64,000 nt of DNA, taken from positions 35,820,129 through 35,884,128 of the forward strand of contig OX328109.1 of the NCBI GenBank assembly GCA_946811185.2, written 5' to 3'. A program made the translations under genes and the position numbers. Below the pieces are notes generated by a model. It saw only the letters and a program-made list of their open reading frames with translations. It did no database searches and was not told the DNA's origin. Source of the stretch: Hippopus hippopus (lineage: Eukaryota; Mollusca; Bivalvia; Cardiida; Cardiidae). Below, piece after piece: positions 25,701 through 30,455 of the stretch (positions are counted from its first letter, which is position 1; the number at the start of each line of letters is the position of its first letter).

Positions 25701-28584
25701 TCTTACTAGGTAGTTGTACCCTAACTATAAAGTTAGGGGCTGTATATAGCAATCAGTCTGTATGTCTACCCTCAGTCTGTACAGGCAATTTTGTACCCTC
25801 TGATGTTTTCTACAGTTTTCAACTGATATTTTAATGAAAGCCTGACGTTTGTGATCCCATAATTTCATTATCGTTGGTCAACTACGACAGGGGTTATGAA
25901 CCTTTGATTTTGAGCTTGACTGTTTTCGAATGGTTGTTGTCATCTATGTCAACTCTGCAAAAACTTTGATATTTTGTAATATCTCTATCATTACTAAAAT
26001 ATTTTACTTCTAACTCAGACCGGTTGTAAACCATCAAAAGGGGAACCCTTACAACAAGGGGCAGGTAGCCATCGAAGTATATTTGACACAGCTATGCCTT
26101 GTTTAGACTTCGAATTTAAAAAAAAAAAAATTATAATATCTTTGTTATTACGAAGATATTTACTTCAGACTTGGATTAGTTGTTTACTATTAAAAGGGGA
26201 ACCCATACATTAAGGGCAAGTAACCGTCCAGTTATGCCCTTTTTTCGGCATAGAATTTTCACTGAAGATCAAGCAACTGCAGCCAAGTGTTGGCACCCGC
26301 ATGCTGTGCTCTTGTTTTTGTTCTTGATCCAAGCAAAAAGTGGGGCATATTTATTGTCCTGCAGCAGTTCTAGTTCCTGATCTGTGCGGCTTATGGTGTT
26401 TTGGTTGTTTATGCCCCTTAACTCTTTACCAAACGATAAAATTTTGGACTAATCCAAATTGAAAGCACTTGCAGACAACAAAATAAATGTGAATCAAAAA
26501 TTGAATTTTGATTTTGGAAGGGTAGAAAACATTGTGGGAAAAGGAGAAAATGCTGGTTACCAGCATTTTCTCCTTTTCCCACAATGTTTTCAAAAGCTTT
26601 CCTTCTCAGGGTCGTTAAAAGTCAGGATTGTGTGGTAAAGAGTTAAATACACAACTCCATATTCCAATCATCTCTTAGTAAACAAAACCATTTTGTAGAT
26701 TGAACTTCATGGTTATTAACTGTATTCTTTACTAAGTGACATAATTGTAGACTCTTTTATATTTAAAGCTTTCAGACAACAAATTAGATGTGGCTGAAAT
26801 GAAGGAACTTGTCTTTGAAAGAGAAGAAAACATTGTGGGAAAAGGAGAAAATGCCGGTTACCTCAATGTCAAAATTTTCACTAGTAAATGTTTTCATGTA
26901 TCTTTATCTACCCAGGTTGTATGCTGGACTCCCTGTACGTATCAGAGGACAAATGTTGTGTGCAATATCTACAGTGTGACAAATGTCCAAATAAAGACCA
27001 GTCTGTGATTGGGGCAAGAATAATTATGACAGAGAAGCAGTCAAAGTTTACAGCCGGTCAGGTGTGTAGTTTTACCCTCCTTGCAGAGCTAAGCAGAACT
27101 TAATCATTTACCACACAATCCCATGTATGAACAGCCCTGAGGAAAAGGGGCTTTGAAAACATTGTTGGTAAAGGATAAAATGCTGGTAACTAGCATTTTT
27201 CCCACAATGTTTTCCACCTTTCAAAATCCTAATTCCATCTTTTGAGTCAGTTTTAATTTTTCATCTGCATTTGCAATGTGGACCATGATCAAACTGACTT
27301 TAATGGACAACATAGATCAAGATCAGACCACACAAAACATGCGGACAATGTAGATCAAGATTAGACCCCACAAAACATGCAGACATTATAGATCAAGATT
27401 AGACCACACAAAACATGCATACAAGTAGACAAAGATCAGACTACATGATACATACAGATAATTTAGATCAAGTTCAGACTGCACAAAACATGCGGTTTGA
27501 TCACTGATCTACAGGGTCCACTATTTTCTGGTGTATTCAGGTAAAATTACCCTTGAAATTGCAACATCAAAGAAAGTTAAAAGAACTGTTGATTGCTTCC
27601 TGAAAATCTTAACCAGTCAGCACAATGTGATATGGATAGATCCACGGTTTGACCCCACTCTCATCTCAGGATTTCAACCCAGAATCTTTGATGTGAGAGC
27701 CCCGTCTTGTACCCCTCCACCACCGTCTCTGGCTCAGAAAAGCTAAGTTTTTAGCAAGACAGCTTAAACCTTAACTTATGCTATGCCTTGGTATCATTTC
27801 TTTGGACATGACACTTTTGAGCCTCACTCTAGTTCTTGCAAAACCCAGGCAACACTGAAATGAGAGCTTATACAATGATATGATCGAAATACTGTTGAAA
27901 AAGGTGTAAAACACCAATCAAGCTTAGTAAAAAATAATAACTTTTATTTTGGTTGATGGAATTTCATTTCACTATAATTATATGATTGTCAGTAATACAA
28001 TGTGCACAAGCACTTGACGAAGTTTTTTATCTTAGATTTGAATCAACAAACATTTTACAAGCAAACCCTAAGAGGCCTAAGCTGAACTTTACCTTTGTTT
28101 ATAGAATATGTAGATCAAGGCCAAAATGCTGTTTGTGGATAGTGTAATTCAAGATCAGACACCACAGAAATATGCAGTCTAACAAAACCCTTAGAGAGCT
28201 AAGCCAAAATTGTTTGAAGATATAGATCAAGGTCACATGCCTTTTGTTGATATTGTAAATCAAAGATCAGACTGCACAGAATGTGCAGTCTGATCTTTGA
28301 TCTATGCTTCCACCTTCCTGAGAAACATTCGTATAATATCCTGTTTGAAAGCAATGCTTTTGTCTGTTTTCCTGATTGACAAAGGTCATTATATTCATTT
28401 ACTGCATTAAGGGTTAGCCCTTTAGATTGAAGAAAAACTTTTCATCCAATCAAATGGCTTAACATTGTATATAGAATTAAAACATTATTTTGAATTGTTG
28501 GCAATTATGTAACTAGATTGTTTCATTATTTCTTTTCCTATTACATTTCAGGCTTGGATTATTCTCTCAGCAGTGAAGACATAG
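251..28584 (+). CDS. BRIP1: BRIP1/FANCJ DNA helicase, spliced, 5'-partial (gene-level entry)
   Basis: This is the 3' part of a Fanconi anemia group J helicase gene, an XPD-family Fe-S 5'-to-3' DNA helicase that acts in interstrand-crosslink repair and G-quadruplex unwinding in the nucleus. I joined 23 exons by reading frame and AG/GT borders, giving about 1,167 codons. The first 12 exons align collinearly with the second half of the human helicase core: [39 protein letters not shown] (motif V) and [10 protein letters not shown] (motif VI), then IVDDRF. The Walker A, Fe-S and DEAH exons lie upstream of the window. After residue ~400 of this fragment the tail is low-complexity and not recognisable in vertebrates, and it ends in a CxxC-rich domain. 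All phases match except between exons 2299-2329 and 3142-3197. The family assignment is very secure; the last exon and the exon at 2299 are less so. Confidence 0.95.
503..1350. repeat. Degenerate family A MITE copies
   Basis: Two decayed copies of the TTAA/CCCTTTACC palindromic MITE lie at about 690-885 and 1152-1350, each with the gaaaatgctg...cagcatttt hairpin, plus a fragment at 503-560. The rest of the intron shows no gene. Confidence 0.7.
1500..1745 (+). repeat. Decayed SINE
   Basis: A tRNA-derived SINE body similar to the copy at 14690 can be followed: tggtgatcacacatgggg, then gtgagctgatgccgag and aaaatactattgaaag. The promoter boxes are eroded. Confidence 0.45.
2050..2230. repeat. Family A MITE, left-truncated
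   Basis: The central palindrome (aacattgtgggaaaaggaga and its complement) is nearly intact and is followed by the right-hand half ending near aacgttttgc. Confidence 0.75.
2299..2329 (+). CDS. BRIP1: BRIP1 small exon (31 nt)
   Basis: The borders are gcag| and gag|gtaagg. Its first base completes the split Arg codon of the previous exon and it encodes [10 protein letters not shown], which fits the position of the human segment after the DDYK motif. It ends in phase 0, whereas the next clear exon begins with two bases of a split codon, so a very short exon may be missing or one border may differ. Confidence 0.5.
2366..2830 (+). repeat. Three tandem copies of a ~155-bp repeat
   Basis: The phrases agtgtttgtgtccagcct, aatttcagtgtaactttg, tcaaccacatataaacaatg and aaggtcaaggtcacggcaag recur at about 2366, 2531 and 2681. 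The repeat is open in places but has no coding character of its own. Confidence 0.75.
2940..3520. repeat. Family A MITE fragments around exon 3142-3197
   Basis: A fragment lies at about 2945-3030 and a better one at about 3360-3520 with the gctggttaccagc centre. They flank the BRIP1 exon on both sides. Confidence 0.6.
3142..3197 (+). CDS. BRIP1: BRIP1 exon with [11 protein letters not shown] motif
   Basis: The borders are caacag| and gtg|gtaagt. After two bases of a split codon it encodes 18 residues ending [11 protein letters not shown], a near match to the invariant FANCJ motif LNFWCLNPAV. It leaves phase 0. Confidence 0.85.
3553..3690 (+). CDS. BRIP1: BRIP1 exon, helicase motif with SGTLSP
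   Basis: The borders are ttctag| and cag|gtatgc. It encodes 46 residues in phase 0, starting AFSDF and containing [17 protein letters not shown] and QLEANHIIK, both diagnostic of FANCJ. A degenerate copy of its 3' half lies in the next intron at 3730-3802 and heads a large satellite array. Confidence 0.95.
3730..3802 (+). pseudogene. Degenerate duplicate of BRIP1 exon 3553-3690 (3' half)
   Basis: This segment aligns base for base with exon positions 3601-3672, including an identical run ttccttttcccatacagtt. It lies 40 bp downstream of the exon's donor, has lost the frame, and runs directly into the 28-bp satellite. Confidence 0.8.
3785..4830 (+). repeat. 28-bp satellite array, about 37 copies
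   Basis: The unit is cagttacagaacaatcactt plus tatacata, repeated in tandem with scattered substitutions (gcaatcagtt and catagagtta variants). All three frames are partly open because the unit lacks stops; the predicted peptides are repeat translations, not genes. Confidence 0.95.
4913..6383. repeat. Family A MITE split by a mariner element
   Basis: The left half (gaatgtggctcag ... aaaatgctgg) ends at 4979 and the right half (cacaatgttatgagaagc ... ggtaaagagttaa) resumes at 6307. The break lies in the central palindrome. Confidence 0.75.
4980..6306 (+). mobile_element. Decayed mariner transposon, TA-flanked
   Basis: Inverted ends (cgagcggtgatcagacagaa at left; its near-complement ttctttctgatcacccctcg at right) are flanked by TA. 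Inside, broken frames still read mariner peptides: [65 protein letters not shown]. Stops and frameshifts make it inactive. It is about 1.3 kb, the usual mariner length. Confidence 0.85.
6380..6609 (+). mobile_element. Family A MITE, tandem with the preceding copy
   Basis: This 230-bp copy shares its left TTAA with the end of the previous copy, and contains aaaacattgtaggaaaagga and a degenerate complement. It ends in ctttaag just before BRIP1 exon 6642, and supplies part of that exon's upstream intron. Confidence 0.75.
6642..6761 (+). CDS. BRIP1: BRIP1 exon [10 protein letters not shown]
   Basis: The borders are ttccag| and cag|gtaaaa. It encodes 40 residues in phase 0 ([10 protein letters not shown] ... 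FSFQDELGN ... VCQ), collinear with human BRIP1. Confidence 0.95.
6836..7095 (+). repeat. Dispersed ~255-bp repeat, copy 1
   Basis: It shares gaaactataatc, cttgtatct, tgccaa, gtacagattacg, aaatgcatt, gacaaat and tctctggt...gtaaagatgt in order with the segment 42225-42530. No inverted ends are obvious and the class is unknown. Confidence 0.6.
7406..7477 (+). CDS. BRIP1: BRIP1 exon GVLCFLPSY
   Basis: The borders are tctag| and aag|gtaagg. It encodes 24 residues including [19 protein letters not shown], the conserved helicase motif IV region of the XPD/FANCJ family. Confidence 0.95.
7585..7814 (+). mobile_element. Family A MITE, full length
   Basis: It is bounded by ttaaccctttac and gtaaagggttaa with the intact central palindrome, 230 bp, in the intron between exons 7406 and 7961. 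Confidence 0.9.
7961..8102 (+). CDS. BRIP1: BRIP1 exon KVLVEPR
   Basis: The borders are ttttag| and atg|gtaagc. It encodes 47 residues plus one base; [17 protein letters not shown] matches the human VIVEPQGGEKTNFDELL region. Confidence 0.93.
8313..8425 (+). CDS. BRIP1: BRIP1 exon with helicase motif V
   Basis: The borders are taaag| and act|gtaagt. It completes a split Gly codon and encodes 37 residues including [20 protein letters not shown] and NARAVIT, the motif V region that contacts ATP and DNA in this family. Confidence 0.97.
8855..8935. repeat. Family A MITE centre fragment
   Basis: The piece gattgtgggagaaggagaaa...ccttttcccag remains in the 8426-9203 intron. The rest of that intron shows nothing recognisable. 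Confidence 0.55.
9204..9239 (+). CDS. BRIP1: BRIP1 36-nt exon [12 protein letters not shown]
   Basis: This tiny exon (12 codons, phase 0) lies between tttacag| and caa|gtatgt. Its peptide [12 protein letters not shown] continues motif V exactly as in human (GIPFPNVKDLQ). It is too short for ORF callers. Confidence 0.93.
9294..9550. mobile_element. Family B MITE
   Basis: It begins gagccatgctctggcaag and has the family's internal marks catcacacaattatggatcc-like, atcatgaggtagactggtcc and the gtcagactg...cagactgac stem. It ends cagaacatagccc. It follows BRIP1 exon 9204-9239. Confidence 0.8.
10158..10285 (+). CDS. BRIP1: BRIP1 exon with helicase motif VI
   Basis: The borders are tttcag| and cag|gtgggt. 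It encodes 42 residues plus two bases, including [28 protein letters not shown] and CIRH(R). The Q-x-x-G-R-x-x-R core is motif VI with its arginine finger. Confidence 0.97.
10370..10813. repeat. Two family A MITE copies ending in a T/G homopolymer
   Basis: Copies lie at about 10380-10582 and 10583-10760. The second is cut by a run of about 34 T then about 19 G (10761-10813), where its right end should be. Confidence 0.75.
11128..11356 (-). mobile_element. Family A MITE, full length, reverse orientation
   Basis: It is 229 bp from ttaactctttacc to ggtaaagggttaa, with a 61-bp centre that is palindromic except for one or two bases. Relative to the copy at 7585 it is inverted. Confidence 0.92.
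11743..12102. mobile_element. ~360-bp MITE with gggcctggtttcacaaa ends
   Basis: The inverted ends are gggcctggtttcacaaaaag at left and ctttttgcaaccgggcc at right; the subterminal agactcattttctgac is mirrored by gtcagaaaatgagtttg. No coding capacity is seen. Confidence 0.7.
12255..12840. repeat. Family A MITE copies on both sides of exon 12515-12582
   Basis: A good copy spans about 12255-12478 with an intact palindrome, ending only 36 bp before the exon. A strongly decayed copy lies at about 12645-12840. Confidence 0.7.
12515..12582 (+). CDS. BRIP1: BRIP1 exon [12 protein letters not shown]
   Basis: The borders are cttcag| and aaag|gtataa. It completes the motif VI Arg and encodes [20 protein letters not shown], the end of the second RecA-like domain, closely matching human NDWGALILVDDRF. 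Confidence 0.95.
13009..13120 (+). CDS. BRIP1: BRIP1 exon [13 protein letters not shown]
   Basis: The borders are ttccag| and aaa|gtaatt. It encodes 36 residues after a split Gly ([15 protein letters not shown] ...), matching the human LSKWVRQQIQHHSTF segment that closes the conserved helicase core. Confidence 0.93.
13420..13680. mobile_element. Family B MITE
   Basis: It starts gagccatgcaccgtg and ends tcagaatatggctca, with cgcaggctgacctgggccga inside. Confidence 0.8.
13865..14190 (+). repeat. tRNA-derived SINE
   Basis: A tRNA-like head is present: tagctcaattggtagagcg resembles the A box and gggtgcgattcccat the B box. It ends in a caattcaatcaatca tail. It is in the BRIP1 intron before exon 14377. 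Confidence 0.7.
14278..14410 (+). repeat. 66-bp tandem duplication across a BRIP1 splice acceptor
   Basis: The block tttaaaaaattttta...cttaatttgcag plus the first ~33 exon bases occurs twice, offset by 66 bases downstream of a one-base A-run difference (acceptors at 14310 and 14376). Both acceptors preserve the reading frame. Confidence 0.9.
14377..14511 (+). CDS. BRIP1: BRIP1 exon, start of disordered tail; SPYF motif
   Basis: The acceptor is ttgcag| at 14376 and the donor is at|gtaagt. It encodes 44 Ser/Thr/Pro-rich residues. The last residues read SSPYF(M); S-P-Y-F fits the pS-P-x-F form by which human BRIP1 (around Ser990) binds the BRCA1 BRCT repeats, although its position relative to the core is different. 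A second acceptor copy exists 66 bp upstream and would also keep the frame. Confidence 0.85.
14575..14670 (+). pseudogene. Relic partial copy of BRIP1 exon 14377-14511
   Basis: The order is permuted: gagagcccatattttacata resembles the exon end, followed by cagagaaaacctgta, accagtactactctaaca and gcatcaccagacct, which resemble the exon middle. This indicates a decayed tandem copy. Confidence 0.65.
14685..14915 (+). repeat. tRNA-derived SINE
   Basis: The head atggctcagtggtaaagtgt and ccgggttcaagcctc supply A- and B-box-like sequences; the body includes gggcaagacacttcagagcc and gtgagctgtcgccgtg, and the tail runs to aataatgttgaaa. It is the clearest copy of this family. Confidence 0.8.
14917..15134 (+). 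mobile_element. Family A MITE, shortened palindrome
   Basis: It starts ttaaccctttactgcacaat and ends tctggaagagagtta. The centre is a shorter hairpin, aaaatgctggtatccagc. Confidence 0.8.
15160..15245 (+). pseudogene. Second relic of BRIP1 exon 14377-14511 3' end
   Basis: cttgcaccttcacctgtccc, cctgtcagaaa and atttaagtaccccaagatg parallel the exon's tagcactttcaccagtcct, catcagaaaa and its donor with following intron (tatgtaagtactcaagatg). Confidence 0.55.
15526..15712. mobile_element. Family B MITE, short
   Basis: It begins attgagccatgctctgg and ends cacagagtatgtctcat, with a 20-bp stem caggtcagcctgtg...cgcaggctgacctg. Confidence 0.8.
15893..16227 (+). CDS. BRIP1: BRIP1 tail exon with repeat domain copy 1
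   Basis: The borders are tttcag| and aagg|gtaggt. It encodes 111 residues. The first half is Ser/Thr/Lys-rich. Its last ~50 residues carry the pattern PGLPxxxQLLxIM...PK...Y...NKGFPNEQ...DPAK, shared with the next exon. No function is known to me. A mariner element begins 48 bp after the donor. Confidence 0.8.
16276..17107 (+). mobile_element. Internally deleted mariner transposon
   Basis: The inverted ends tgagggctgtcccaaaa and ttttgggacagccctcg are flanked by TA. The segment 16647-16883 encodes the transposase C-terminus with [29 protein letters not shown] and RIEHHGVYF before a stop. The N-terminal and most catalytic parts are absent. It lies just after the donor of BRIP1 exon 15893-16227. 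Confidence 0.88.
17148..17405. mobile_element. Family B MITE
   Basis: It begins gagccatgctctggcaaaag and ends cacagagcatggctg, with the usual internal catcacataattatggatcc. Confidence 0.8.
17866..18292. mobile_element. Family B MITE interrupted by family A
   Basis: The left part starts gagacttgctctgttaaaag and stops at ggatatgca; the right part is accccttttgattagagcatggctca. The inserted A copy sits at the TTAA of the B consensus gcattaagcccc. Confidence 0.85.
18065..18259 (+). mobile_element. Family A MITE nested in family B, palindrome partly deleted
   Basis: It starts ttaactctttaccacacaat and ends ttggtaaagaattaa. One arm of the central palindrome is missing (ctggtaaccctccccaaaac). TTAA at both ends matches a TTAA target duplication. 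Confidence 0.85.
18325..18696 (+). CDS. BRIP1: BRIP1 tail exon with repeat domain copy 2
   Basis: The borders are ggaag| and cat|gtaaat. It encodes 123 residues, Gln/Asn/Pro-rich at first, then [13 protein letters not shown]...PK...Y...NRGTPQEQ...EPNK. That segment aligns along its length with the end of exon 15893-16227. The phase fits both neighbours (one base in, one base out). Confidence 0.8.
19226..19460 (-). mobile_element. Family A MITE
   Basis: It begins atctttaccatac and ends tttggtaaagggtcag with a good central palindrome (aaaatgctggtaaccagcat). Confidence 0.75.
19582..19668 (+). CDS. BRIP1: BRIP1 tail exon, duplicated exon pair copy 1
   Basis: The borders are tctcag| and gcag|gtatat. 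It encodes about 28 residues ([15 protein letters not shown] ... VKKDDKIA). It has the same phase and the same ends as exon 20514-20594. Confidence 0.75.
19925..20150 (+). mobile_element. Family A MITE, decayed
   Basis: Marks include ttttaacgattctgaag, acattatgggaaaaggagat and ccttttcccac. Confidence 0.65.
20238..20505. mobile_element. Family B MITE abutting a BRIP1 exon
   Basis: It begins tgagccatgctctggcaaaa and ends cacagagcacaactcattt; its central stem cagcctgcgcggactgcgca is well preserved. BRIP1 exon 20514 starts just after. Confidence 0.85.
20514..20594 (+). CDS. BRIP1: BRIP1 tail exon, duplicated exon pair copy 2
   Basis: The borders are atcag| and gcag|gtattt. It encodes about 26 residues ([13 protein letters not shown] ... 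VKREEKIA), clearly paralogous to exon 19582-19668. It begins 9 bases beyond the end of a family B MITE, so its acceptor region lies next to transposon sequence. Confidence 0.75.
20720..21010 (-). repeat. SINE, reverse orientation
   Basis: The gattgattgattgtatggtg tail at left and the tRNA-like head at right (gccagggatcgagcc, complement of a B box) show a reversed SINE. Confidence 0.65.
21118..21272 (+). CDS. BRIP1: BRIP1 tail exon
   Basis: The borders are agtag| and ctg|gtagaa. It encodes 51 residues after a split Gly ([13 protein letters not shown] ... [11 protein letters not shown] ... PQPKQL). Reading through the donor meets a stop after two more codons, so the donor use is supported by the matching phase of exon 21785. 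Confidence 0.7.
21330..21490 (+). repeat. Dispersed repeat with aaaggggaacccat core
   Basis: aaatatttacttc, attaaaagggggaacccat and aagggcatgtaaccctc recur in the same order at about 25970-26260 and, reversed, at about 38885-39165. Confidence 0.6.
21546..21741 (-). mobile_element. Family A MITE, partial palindrome
   Basis: cattaccaaacacaaaattt at left and tttggtaagggtta at right bound the copy. One arm of the hairpin is lost. It ends 43 bp before exon 21785. Confidence 0.7.
21785..22558 (+). CDS. BRIP1: BRIP1 large tail exon, charged, with basic NLS-like cluster
   Basis: The borders are acaag| and aag|gtaggt. It encodes 258 codons open throughout in phase 0. The protein is highly charged (Lys/Glu/Ser/Thr), presumably disordered. 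Near the end [15 protein letters not shown] and SSKRQKG form a strong candidate bipartite nuclear localisation signal. I see no folded domain. Confidence 0.85.
22577..22803 (+). mobile_element. Family A MITE
   Basis: It runs from cccttaaacacacag to ttttttaaagaataa with the complete hairpin aaaatgctgctaaccagc. Confidence 0.85.
23050..23935 (+). pseudogene. Decayed mariner transposase (SETMAR-like)
   Basis: Broken frames keep transposase phrases: [20 protein letters not shown] (helix-turn-helix), [15 protein letters not shown], and QDNAPVHK ... [10 protein letters not shown] (catalytic block). Frameshifts and stops are numerous. I could not identify its inverted ends. Confidence 0.75.
23939..24157 (-). 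mobile_element. Family A MITE
   Basis: It is bounded by ttaacccttaacc and ggtaaagggtta with the hairpin aaaatgctgttttccagcat. It directly follows the mariner relic. Confidence 0.85.
24633..24693 (+). CDS. BRIP1: BRIP1 exon, first CxxC knuckle of C-terminal domain
   Basis: The borders are ttcag| and aaag|gtatgt. It encodes 20 residues ([14 protein letters not shown]). The CAKC pair begins the cysteine-rich C-terminal domain. The exon is too short for an ORF caller. Confidence 0.75.
25050..25420. repeat. Cluster of three family A MITE pieces
   Basis: Pieces at about 25052-25190, 25190-25357 and 25354-25420 lie head to tail upstream of BRIP1 exon 25462. Confidence 0.7.
25462..25596 (+). CDS. 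BRIP1: BRIP1 exon, middle of C-terminal Cys-rich domain
   Basis: The borders are ttacag| and aaag|gtatgt. It encodes 44 residues after a split Asp ([15 protein letters not shown] ... [10 protein letters not shown]). The phases fit both neighbours exactly. Confidence 0.75.
25680..26380 (+). repeat. Copies of the aaggggaaccc dispersed repeat
   Basis: Two tandem copies carry catcaaaaggggaaccctta and attaaaaggggaacccatac. They end in a segment (gccaagtgttggcacccgca, tgctgtgctcttg) that is found reversed near 38940. Confidence 0.6.
26418..26646 (-). mobile_element. Family A MITE, full length
   Basis: This 229-bp copy has TTAA at both ends and an uninterrupted central palindrome. It is among the best copies for defining the consensus. 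Confidence 0.92.
26740..26872 (-). repeat. Truncated family A MITE before BRIP1 exon 26916
   Basis: It stops after aaaaggagaaaatgccggtt, so only the left arm of the palindrome is present. Confidence 0.6.
26916..27061 (+). CDS. BRIP1: BRIP1 exon, second CxxC knuckle (Mis18/Yippee-like)
   Basis: The borders are cccag| and cag|gtgtgt. It encodes 48 residues after a split Gly: GCMLDSLYV, then [12 protein letters not shown] and VIGARI. The order G-C-x-L-x-x-L, CxxC, hydrophobic-Gly matches my memory of the second half of Mis18-type beta-tent domains. The upstream sequence is a truncated family A MITE. Confidence 0.75.
27102..27290 (+). mobile_element. Family A MITE, decayed
   Basis: It begins catttaccacacaatcccat and keeps aaaatgctggtaactagcat. 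Confidence 0.65.
27295..28310. repeat. Family C hairpin arms in tandem, with a decayed SINE
   Basis: The ~46-bp phrase tagatcaagatcagacc...cacaaaacatgc repeats about five times at 27295-27500 and again at 28100-28310, where gcacagaatgtgcagtctga forms a hairpin. A decayed SINE lies between, at about 27720-27930. Confidence 0.7.
28552..28584 (+). CDS. BRIP1: BRIP1 probable last exon
   Basis: A strong pyrimidine-rich acceptor (ttcctattacatttcag) precedes [10 protein letters not shown] and a TAG stop, in the phase left by exon 26916-27061. The hydrophobic strand fits the end of a beta-tent domain. Alternatively exon 26916 reads through its donor and stops 13 codons later. Confidence 0.6.
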   Translation, partial: AWIILSAVKT

Positions 28585-29028
28585 TGTTTTGTTATAATGA
28601 GACATAAACGCTTTTACAATTATACACAAATTTAAGCTTGTGATACCCCAAACAGCCAAGTCATGGGGTGGGGCAGGGTAAAAGGGAATGGGACAGGGTA
28701 CTGGAATCAGTTTGTCCAGGTATTAGTCCGTAAACACTATTTTATGTCCTTTTCTCCATCCACAGATTTCAACAAGTTGAGCTGACATTTTGTTGGAAGA
28801 TACCCATAACTTTTGTTACTGATGTTACCAAATTTGTACTTGGAAGAGTCCATTTTATTTTCTTGGCATGCAAAGTGTGGAAGGATAGAAAGTGTTACAT
28901 GTTTAGCCTCAAAGGTGCTGAAAGTCCTCTGATTTGTTTTGTAAATGTACGCGTCTTCTGATGTGTTTGTAAACATAAAGAGAAATGTTGAATTACATCT
29001 AGGTAGTTGCTGCATTCTAAGACTTACA

Positions 29029-29034
29029 AATAAA
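29029..29034 (+). promoter_or_regulatory. Candidate poly(A) signal for BRIP1
   Basis: This AATAAA lies about 445 bases after the proposed BRIP1 stop, immediately before a family B MITE. It is the first AATAAA I noticed downstream of the stop. It is only a candidate. Confidence 0.3.
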
Positions 29035-29290
29035 ATTGAGCCATGTTCTGTGAAAAGGGGGCTTGATGCATCTGCAAAAAGTTGCAACCCAGGTCAGCCT
29101 GCGCAGTCTTGGGATGAAACTTTTCACTATTTGTCAATTTTCTGTATGTACAGGGACCAGTCTACCTCATGATTAATTAGGTTGTAAAAAATATCAGCTG
29201 TAATGGATCCATAAGTATGTGATGATTTGCGTGGTACCATGGATCACAGAGATGCATTAAGCCCCCTTTTGTCGGAGCATGGTTCAATTC
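29035..29290. mobile_element. Family B MITE
   Basis: It begins gagccatgttctgtgaaaag and ends gtcggagcatggttca. Confidence 0.8.
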
Positions 29291-29349
29291 TGTATTAGAC
29301 GATGCAAAAAGCCAAGCTGCCTACCATCTGACAGCTCTTGTTATTATAT

Positions 29350-29615
29350 GATTTGAGCTGCACTCAGGGAAAATGGGGTTAAATTCATTTCTATGATGAA
29401 TTGTACCAAGCAAGTCATCAGATAATTATAAATCCATAAAATCCATTTTGTCAAACTATTGACTAAATCATGAGGTAGAACAGTCCTTTGATATGCAAAG
29501 AATTTAACACTAACAAAAAGTTTCAATCAAGGTCAGCCTGTGCCAACTGCGCAGGCTGACCTGGGTCAATACTTTCTGCAAATGCCTTCTATCCTCTTTT
29601 CATAGAGCATGGCTG
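29350..29615. mobile_element. Family B MITE
   Basis: It begins tgatttgagctgcactcagg and ends catagagcatggctg, with the stem cagcctgtgccaactgcgca. Confidence 0.75.
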
Positions 29616-29671
29616 ATTTTGTAAATTGCTTGTGTATCCATAGATTTTACTGTGATGTAAAAGTACATGTT

Positions 29672-29838
29672 AAGTCCATTTAAGGAATGAAGAGAACTTT
29701 TTGTTTTCATGGAGGTATAAAAAAAAAAACCTAATCACACTGAAACTGTTTCGCAGTTTCATAGTGAGATTAGGTTTTTTTTTTTTTCATACCTCCATAA
29801 AAACAAAAACAAATTCTCTTCATTCCTTATAATTCAAT
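29672..29838. repeat. ~165-bp near-perfect palindrome
   Basis: The left arm aaggaatgaagagaacttttt...ggaggtat...cctaatcacactgaaactg is mirrored by cagtttcatagtgagattagg...catacctcc...ttctcttcattcctt around a ttcg loop. It lies in the intergenic region. Confidence 0.9.
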
Positions 29839-29839
29839 A

Positions 29840-30455
29840 TCACAGACAACAAATATGCACTTAAATAATACTAACTGCTTTTTTTTTGTTAATCCAACAT
29901 TGCGTATTTATTTAATGCCCATTTCATTCATTTTTCTTAGCACGGCAAAACTGCTCGTTTATGACGTAAAGATGACGTAATTCATGACGTCATTATAGTA
30001 TTGAACATTTGCAGATTTAGCAGATTTATTATTAGCAGTTCAGTACGCTAGAAGTAAGTTGAAAATAAGATTGTTAGAACCCAGCAAGGTGACGAAGTTT
30101 TAAGCTCTCTCTTTAAATTTACTGTTGGATATTTTTTCAATATTCAGAGAAAATAAATTTAGCTAGCAATTTGAAATTTGGACTGGATATAAAATCAGAA
30201 AGAAAAGCATTATGAAATCTCATAGATCTATACATGTTTGTTTACATTAGTTTAACTGCAAAAGTAGTTCGGGCACTGCTGAATTTTTTTTTCATGGAGC
30301 TATGAAAAAAAAATTTCAGTCAATCAGAACTGGCCAATGCTCATGAAAAAAACTGATATTGAATTATATGCGCATGGTTTACTTAGAATGCAAAATAAAT
30401 TCAAACATGTAACTCGCTCTCCAAAAAATACTTTGTAATAAGTTCCTTTGTTATG
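29840..30455. other. Intergenic, foldback-like AT-rich stretch
   Basis: A second small palindrome (gaatttttttttcatggagctatgaaaaaaaaattc) lies at about 30278-30318. Several tgacgt(c/a)a motifs cluster at about 29955-29995. No coding sequence is seen. Confidence 0.4.
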
